Origin: Planctomycetota bacterium
Lineage (GTDB): Bacteria > Planctomycetota > UBA1135 > JACQFD01
NCBI GenBank assembly: GCA_016792805.1
Contig: JAEUHX010000057.1
Span: 17,438 to 81,437, forward strand
Direction of reading: 5' to 3'
DNA length: 64,000 bases
This document shows, piece after piece, positions 59,213 to 64,000 of the stretch. A program made the position numbers and the translations under genes. Each line of letters begins with the position of its first letter. Within the stretch, counting starts at the first letter, position 1. The notes under the pieces were generated by a model, which saw only the letters and a list, made by a program, of their open reading frames with translations, searched no databases and had not been told where the DNA came from.

Positions 59213-61203
59213 GCGCAACGCCTGGACAACGTGCGTGCGTTTTTGTGCTCACTCTCTGCATGGTTGCGAGCGCGCTCGGCGTTGCCTTGGGGCGCCCCGA
59301 AGTTGCCAACGGGAGTGCACTTCTGGCGCTCGCCATCGCACTCTTCGGCGCTCGCCGCGAGCAGGATGCCGGCGGGTTCGTTGCGCCGCGCACATTTCCC
59401 GCGACGGCGTTCTGCCTTGTCCTTCTCGCCACCGCGATTCTCTGGCCCATTCTGTGGATTCCTTTCCTCTCTGATGATTATTGGCATCTCGTGGTGAAAG
59501 GCGGGGCGCCGAGCACGTGGGATGCGCTGCTGCCCGCGAAGGGGTATCCCTTCCTGCGGCCGATCCCCTACCTCCCGTGGCGCCTCTATGCCGCCCTCGG
59601 CGTCGACTCGGCAGTTGTCCCCCATCTGTTGAATGGCCTTCTGGCGACGGCGACGGCCGCAGCCGGCTGGCTCGCCTTCCGCCGCTGCGGCGCTCCGCGA
59701 TCCGTTGCATTCGCGGGGGCATTCCTGGTCCTGGCCCACCCTGCCACGCGCCACGCGGCAAGCTATGCCCACAATACGTATCCTTTCTTCTCAGCGGGAT
59801 TCGCAGCGCTCTGCATCGGTCTGATTCCGGCGCGGCCTGCGCGCGCGCCATGGCACCGCTGGATCGCTCCGTCCGCCGCGGCGGCCGCGGCGTTCCTCTC
59901 GAAGGAGGATTCGTTTTTGTTACCCGTCGCGGCGGCCTTGGTCGGTGCACAATTCCGTCCTCGACGCTGGCGCGACGGGCTTCGGGCACTCGTGCCGATC
60001 GCTCTCGTGCTTGCCGTGATTCTCGCGCTGCGATTCCCTCTGCTCGGCGGATTCGGGGGCTACAGCCAAGGAAAGTCGACCGACTCGGCCCACGCGGCGG
60101 GAGTCGTGGGCGCCGCGCTCGCCGCGTTGAAGTCACAAATTCCCTCGGCCGTCGTCCTGCCAATCCGAGACAGCTCGCCGTGGGTGGGAGTCGGAGCCGT
60201 CGTCACGGCGTCGGTCCTGCTGGCTGGCTTCGGGACACGCCTCGGGCGCCGCGGGCTTCTGCGCGGATTGGCGCTTGCGATCCTCGCCCTCGCACCGGGA
60301 CTCACGCTCTGGGGGCGCGGCTCGGCCCATGCGGCGGCTCATTTGTTGGTATGGCCTTCGATTGGATTGTCACTGATCGTCGCCTCATGCGTCGCCGGTG
60401 CTGGGCGCTCTCGGGCGATGCGTACGGCGGCGCTCGCGGCGCTGATTGCCCTCGGCGTCGGCGCAGGCTGGATCAACGCGGGGCCCTGGGAGCGCGCGAG
60501 CGAGGTCGGCGATCGGTTGCTGAGGAGCGCCGCCGAGCAAGTGCGCGACGCGCCGCCCAAGGCACGGCTCATTGTGTATGGTTTCCCCGACACGGTCGGC
60601 GGAGTCGTTACCTTTCGGAACTCCTTTCCGTGGGCGCTCCAGCACGCGGCGGCGCGCCCCGAACTCGACGCCGTCCCGCAACACCTGGCCTTCGGTCGCT
60701 TCGACGCGATTCTGGAAGCTACTTATGAAGAGGGCGCGCCGATCGATGCGATCGCATCGCGCTGGACTCGCGCTCTCGAACCCTCTCGCGAGCTTCACCA
60801 CGGAGAGCGATGGGTTGCATTCGAGACACAATCGCCATCGCCGATGAAACGGTTCGACGTGAACGACCCGCCGAAGTCTCTTCGCTTCGAGCCTCAGGCT
60901 CCGCGAGAGTTCCGCGGCGGCGGCAGCACCGGGATTCTTGCCTTCCCCGCCTTCTCGTCGCCCCCCGGAACGCGCCTGCGCCTCGACGTCGACGGCGAAA
61001 CCCGCTGGGATTCGGGAGAGATCACGCCCGTCGCGATCTGTGTCCTCTTCGAGCGCACCGACGGCTCGTTCGAACGCATTCCGCTCACCGGCACCGAAGG
61101 CGTGGTCCCGCAAGGAGTCCGCGCGCTGCGCTTCGAGCTCGCCGCACTCGGCACCTCCACGCTGCTTCTACGCCGCTTTTCTGTAGAAGCAATTCGAGAG
61201 TAA
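59209..61203 (+). CDS. GT-C-like polytopic membrane protein, paralogue 2
   Basis: A 664-residue tandem paralogue of the preceding protein: the same architecture, and FLSDDYWHLVVKG at the same residue offset (about 88) as paralogue 1's YFADDYGLL. It also has SKEDSFLLPVAAAL and LLGGFGGYSQG. Only short blocks are conserved between the copies, so the duplication is old and specificity may have diverged. The start ATG overlaps the previous stop by 4 nt, so both are translated from one message. Probably an envelope glycosyltransferase of undetermined donor and acceptor. Confidence 0.75.
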   Translation: MSATPGQRACVFVLTLCMVASALGVALGRPEVANGSALLALAIALFGARREQDAGGFVAPRTFPATAFCLVLLATAILWPILWIPFLSDDYWHLVVKGGAPSTWDALLPAKGYPFLRPIPYLPWRLYAALGVDSAVVPHLLNGLLATATAAAGWLAFRRCGAPRSVAFAGAFLVLAHPATRHAASYAHNTYPFFSAGFAALCIGLIPARPARAPWHRWIAPSAAAAAAFLSKEDSFLLPVAAALVGAQFRPRRWRDGLRALVPIALVLAVILALRFPLLGGFGGYSQGKSTDSAHAAGVVGAALAALKSQIPSAVVLPIRDSSPWVGVGAVVTASVLLAGFGTRLGRRGLLRGLALAILALAPGLTLWGRGSAHAAAHLLVWPSIGLSLIVASCVAGAGRSRAMRTAALAALIALGVGAGWINAGPWERASEVGDRLLRSAAEQVRDAPPKARLIVYGFPDTVGGVVTFRNSFPWALQHAAARPELDAVPQHLAFGRFDAILEATYEEGAPIDAIASRWTRALEPSRELHHGERWVAFETQSPSPMKRFDVNDPPKSLRFEPQAPREFRGGGSTGILAFPAFSSPPGTRLRLDVDGETRWDSGEITPVAICVLFERTDGSFERIPLTGTEGVVPQGVRALRFELAALGTSTLLLRRFSVEAIRE

Positions 61204-62057
61204 GTTTGCGCGTTCTTATTTCAGAAGCGCCGGGCCTCTGCATAATACCACTTTAATTCGTTGCTCGTCGATCTTCTTCCCGTCGCAGTAGAACCGCGAC
61301 TTGAGATTATCAAAACTTGTGAGATGACCGAATCTGGATATCCTTCGGTGGCTTCCATGCGGGGAGAAGTTGTCTTTGCGCGATTGGATCGGGCGGCTGG
61401 CGCAGGCAGAGGAAGATCGGGCCTCGCAAAGTGGGGCCTCGAATCTCGAGGCTTTCCATGGTGTCCCGGCTCGACGCAGCTCCTCCGCGAGATCCTCATA
61501 TAAAAGTTGCGACGAGAATGCCGACACAAAAGCTCTCCCCTATGTGGGCGTGCTGGGCCATTTGTGATAGAACGTCATGACAGTATTACGCGAGGGGCGA
61601 TCGAGCGTTCCGGATCAAGCGCCGCTAAGCGCGGTCCAGCTCAGCCGACCCTTCCAGTGGCCTGTAGCAACTGAGGAGAGTACGAGCATGACCGTCCCAA
61701 TCAACATCGTCATTCTTGATGTCGGCGTGACACTCACATTGCCGAAGCACTTGCACGACGCGAGAGAATTGGAGTCGAGGAGGCCAATAGTTCATATACA
61801 TACGCCACCAACAATAAATGCGCTAAGCAGCAATATCGCCAATCGCCAAGCTGTAGTCAGCATGAAGAGGGACAATGTGAGCTTCAGAAGCGCAGTGAGC
61901 ACCACTACTGGCGTCGATCTCCCACGTCCACCACCACCTCCTAAGCTTTCAGGGAAATCGATTACTCTTAGACATGCCAAAAGAAACAGAGTTGAAGAGA
62001 GAACCAGGCGCTGAACTGCACAGGCTATCTAAGGATGCCTATTGTTTGACACCTTGC
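61204..62057. other. AT-richer non-coding stretch at the island edge
   Basis: About 850 nt that look much less GC-rich than everything to the left. Several short frames cross it on both strands, but none has family features, a ribosome binding site or consistent codon use. The least unlikely is the small membrane-like frame listed separately (61792-61980). The stretch reads as decayed or recently acquired DNA. Confidence 0.5.
61792..61980 (-). CDS. Possible small two-helix membrane protein
   Basis: A 62-residue frame with a TTG start, a Gly-rich N-terminus (SLGGGGGRGRSTP) and a long hydrophobic stretch (VVVLTALLKLTLSLFMLTTAW, then LAILLLSAFIVGGVCI). It would form one or two membrane helices. 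It lies 77 nt downstream of the exported carboxypeptidase-regulatory-like gene on the same strand. An ATG five nucleotides inside it opens a different frame that stops after eight codons. It may be a real small protein, the tail of a decayed gene or chance. Confidence 0.25.
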   Translation of the reverse strand: MACLRVIDFPESLGGGGGRGRSTPVVVLTALLKLTLSLFMLTTAWRLAILLLSAFIVGGVCI

Positions 62058-63755
62058 TCACCACCCAGAAGCGGGATTGACTGCAACGATCGCTCTCTCT
62101 CCGGGCCGTACTTCGACTTCGATCTGGTGCGGCAGCTCGACGCTGTCATTCGCCAACCAGAGCCTGACGGCATATCGGCCCGGAGGTACGAAATGGATGA
62201 CGTACTCGCCACCGACTTCGACCATTGAGTGGTGTGGGATCGGTCCGCTTGCTCTTTGGTCGGCTGCGTCGATGCGACGGATTGCAGCCGTGGCGACTGT
62301 ACTATGCAAGTGGCCGCCAGCATTCGGGAACTTCAGTTGGACGGAGCCGAACGTACTGGACTCTGATTTCCCGATCCCTACGGAGATTCGTACTACGCTC
62401 TCTGCTCGAACTGTGGTCTCGACGACAGGCGTGAGGAGATACTCAGAGGATGACTTGAAGTTGACTCTATACTCTCCAACTGGAAGGCCATCGAGAACGA
62501 TTGGAAGCGCGGTCTCGGAGTGGACGAGCACCTCTATTCCGCTGATCCCACCGTCTGCATCCTTTCGATACGCAAGAACCTTTCCGAGCGGAACGGTTGT
62601 ACCGTCTGGAAATCGTCCACTGTCGGTTCTCCAATTGTCACCGAGATCGAGATCGACCGTCAGCGTCCCTTTTGAGCGAACCTCAGGCGTGAGAGGTAGA
62701 TCTCTTACCTGTAGGCGACCTTCGGAAAGTGGTGGCAGATACAGGGTCGGATTAGCGTGAGCGTACCCAAGTATGGCGCAATAGTATCGAATCGGCCCCA
62801 GCTGCTCTGCTTCCATGGGACCAGTTTGTAAGATGACTGAATGGCGACGATTCCTTCCAATTATATCTGAAGGAAGCCCTAAAAGTGCTGTATAGGGGGA
62901 GTCCATTCTTGGGCCAAGTCCTCCAGCTAGATTGAAACCCGGTTCGGGTATTTCATGGATATCGGGCCCATTCGTGAGACGGAGCGGGGTGCCATCCTGC
63001 TCCGTATGCCTCACCAACAATCCGAACACTTTCTTGACGCTGAGCCGAACGCCGCTCTCTCCACTTCTAGCTCGTACAGACGATGAAATCAGACCGTTCC
63101 CGCCGGCTGCGAGTTCGTATCCAATAGAGGATCGGAGACCATAGATAGTGAACTCGCCGTCCTGGTCTGTTGTCGCTGTGAGTCGGGGATCGCCCGACTT
63201 CAGCGCCTCGATAACGGCGGCCTGCATCAATGTACTGTCGAAGGGACGCGCGACCACATTCACTCGAGGAGCCCGCCGGCCATCGCACTCCACGAACCCG
63301 CTAATGCTCGCCGAAGGCCTCAGCACGATCACAATTTCGTGCCATCTCTGATCCAGACGTATTTTTGTCTCCTCACTCGCGCTCAGGTTGGTTGTGGCGA
63401 GCAGCGATACCACATCACTCATCGCGTGCTCACTAAGAAGTAGCCGTCCCTGATCATCGGTGAGACCCAAACTTCTGTATGCTCCATTCGCGAAGCCAAA
63501 TACACTTGCTCTCGCGACGATCGCCCCCTCAGAATTGCGTGTTAGTATTAAGCGCGAATCAGTGGCTGCCGAACGGGGCGGATCGGAGGAGCCTTGAGCG
63601 GGTGCTGGGGAAAGAATGGTGGGAGAAGCGGCGTGAATGGCCGACGATGGAGTCTGGGGCTCTCCTTGAGCTACAAGCGCATCGAGCAGTATTGCCAACA
63701 CGAGGATCAGAATCGCAAATAAAAGAACTATTGGAAGTCGGAGTTCGAATTTCAC
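62058..63755 (-). CDS. Exported carboxypeptidase-regulatory-like protein, atypical composition
   Basis: A 565-residue protein that begins with a GTG. An N-terminal hydrophobic segment (LPIVLLFAILILVLAILLDALVA) anchors or exports it. A Ser/Pro/Thr linker leads to beta-sandwich repeats with carboxypeptidase-regulatory-like features (ASVFGFANGAYRSLGLTDDQGRLLL; SISGFVECDGRRAPRVNVVA with TTDQDGEFTIYGL). Later it has RVLVHSETALPIVLDGLPVGEYRVNF-like segments and FVPPGRYAVRLWLAN. It resembles the proteins at 31.5 and 33.4 kb in plan, yet base composition and codon use are visibly AT-richer and more Ser-rich. That difference and the adjacent IS256 end suggest transfer or relaxed selection. Confidence 0.8.
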   Translation of the reverse strand: MKFELRLPIVLLFAILILVLAILLDALVAQGEPQTPSSAIHAASPTILSPAPAQGSSDPPRSAATDSRLILTRNSEGAIVARASVFGFANGAYRSLGLTDDQGRLLLSEHAMSDVVSLLATTNLSASEETKIRLDQRWHEIVIVLRPSASISGFVECDGRRAPRVNVVARPFDSTLMQAAVIEALKSGDPRLTATTDQDGEFTIYGLRSSIGYELAAGGNGLISSSVRARSGESGVRLSVKKVFGLLVRHTEQDGTPLRLTNGPDIHEIPEPGFNLAGGLGPRMDSPYTALLGLPSDIIGRNRRHSVILQTGPMEAEQLGPIRYYCAILGYAHANPTLYLPPLSEGRLQVRDLPLTPEVRSKGTLTVDLDLGDNWRTDSGRFPDGTTVPLGKVLAYRKDADGGISGIEVLVHSETALPIVLDGLPVGEYRVNFKSSSEYLLTPVVETTVRAESVVRISVGIGKSESSTFGSVQLKFPNAGGHLHSTVATAAIRRIDAADQRASGPIPHHSMVEVGGEYVIHFVPPGRYAVRLWLANDSVELPHQIEVEVRPGERAIVAVNPASGW

Positions 63756-63862
63756 TAAGGAGCCCTCTTGTTCATCAATCTCACTAATCTGGAGTGGTGA
63801 ACCTATGGCAGATCAAGATCATAGATCTCTGCAGACAATAGTACTCAGCACACACTGACCGA

Positions 63863-63886
63863 CCGTGCAACACCTTTTCTGTAAAA
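63863..63886. repeat. Putative terminal inverted repeat of the IS256-like element
   Basis: ccgtgcaacaccttttctgt followed by aaaa sits 18 nt outside the transposase stop, where the outer end of an IS256-family element is expected. Family ends commonly carry a TTTTAC-A-type inner motif, seen here on the minus strand as ttttacag. The opposite end is outside the window, so pairing is untested. Confidence 0.45.
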
Positions 63887-63904
63887 GCGACTGTGAAGCG
63901 GGAG

Positions 63905-64000
63905 TCAGCGGGCCTCCATGGTCAGGTAGACGCGTCCGGACTCCCAGTCGTCGCTGATCTCGCTGAGGAGGGCAGTGACAAGCCGGAGGAGAGACGCCTC
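63905..64000 (-). mobile_element. IS256-family transposase, C-terminal end (cut by window)
   Basis: The last 31 residues of a frame that runs past the window edge on the minus strand: EASLLRLVTALLSEISDDWE, then SGRVYLTMEAR and a TGA stop. The pattern LRLV-ALL-EISDEW-TGR-YL is the usual C-terminus of IS256/Mutator-type (DDE) transposases. The catalytic DDE residues lie beyond the window. GC content is high, unlike the neighbouring AT-rich stretch, so the element itself is probably from the host lineage or another GC-rich source. Confidence 0.8.

Noticed and set aside
61216..61529. Two overlapping minus-strand frames of about 100 codons as a decayed transposase
   Set aside because: I could not match any transposase motif, and neither frame has a convincing start. 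Left as unassigned AT-rich sequence.
61577..62014. A 145-codon plus-strand frame in the AT-rich stretch
   Set aside because: There is no ribosome binding site and no domain, and it overlaps the equally weak minus-strand membrane-like frame. Nothing favours it over chance.

Overview
The window is a GC-rich chromosomal segment (roughly 65% GC by eye) from a Gram-negative, outer-membrane-bearing bacterium. It encodes a type II secretion-type secretin with its ATPase, platform and pseudopilins, an OmpA peptidoglycan-binding domain, TatA, ResB/CcsA cytochrome c maturation proteins, and several large secreted or anchored carboxypeptidase-regulatory-like proteins. This mixture, together with weak or absent Shine-Dalgarno sequences and frequent GTG/TTG starts, suggests a Planctomycetota-like or similarly deep-branching lineage. 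That assignment is inference; there is no rRNA in the window to settle it. No tRNA, rRNA or CRISPR array was recognised.

Layout. 0-8 kb: a sigma-54 response regulator and its soluble histidine kinase, a divergent Sua5/YwlE fusion, a giant membrane protein fused to a spermidine-synthase-like fold, a PtsN-like EIIA, and an aminotransferase homologue that lacks its PLP lysine. 8.4-17.3 kb: gspD-E-F-G-H-I-J, with mobile-looking inverted-repeat elements in the first two gaps. 17.4-22 kb: serS, an unrecognised secreted protein and a rhomboid protease. 22.1-30.2 kb: one long minus-strand run (sucC, sucD, tatA, mobA, polyprenyl synthase, resB, ccsA) that reads as central metabolism plus respiratory-chain assembly. 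30.3-36.4 kb: a long dCTP deaminase and two exported multi-domain proteins. 36.5-40.7 kb: a YgiQ radical-SAM protein, a diguanylate cyclase and rpmH, which sits away from its usual dnaA/rnpA neighbours.

40.8-48.9 kb: the most intriguing block, a tightly coupled seven-gene minus-strand cluster: PspA/IM30, a membrane-anchored periplasmic-binding protein fused to OmpA, an ABC permease, an ABC ATPase, a two-helix coiled-coil membrane protein, a two-part AAA+ ATPase and an anchored VWA protein. It looks like an uncharacterised envelope-spanning transport or stress machine. 49-57 kb: fumC-pyk, a secreted VWA protein, a secreted beta-helix protein, mdh and an alpha/beta hydrolase. 57.2-61.2 kb: two tandem paralogous GT-C-like membrane proteins.

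61.2-64 kb: a visibly AT-richer stretch with one exported carboxypeptidase-regulatory-like gene, ending in the 3' end of an IS256-family transposase. This looks like an acquired island edge. A dispersed inverted-repeat family (about 150-170 bp, imperfect terminal inverted repeats) occurs at about 10.9, 21.0 and 55.1 kb, with an interior-deleted remnant at 12.97 kb.
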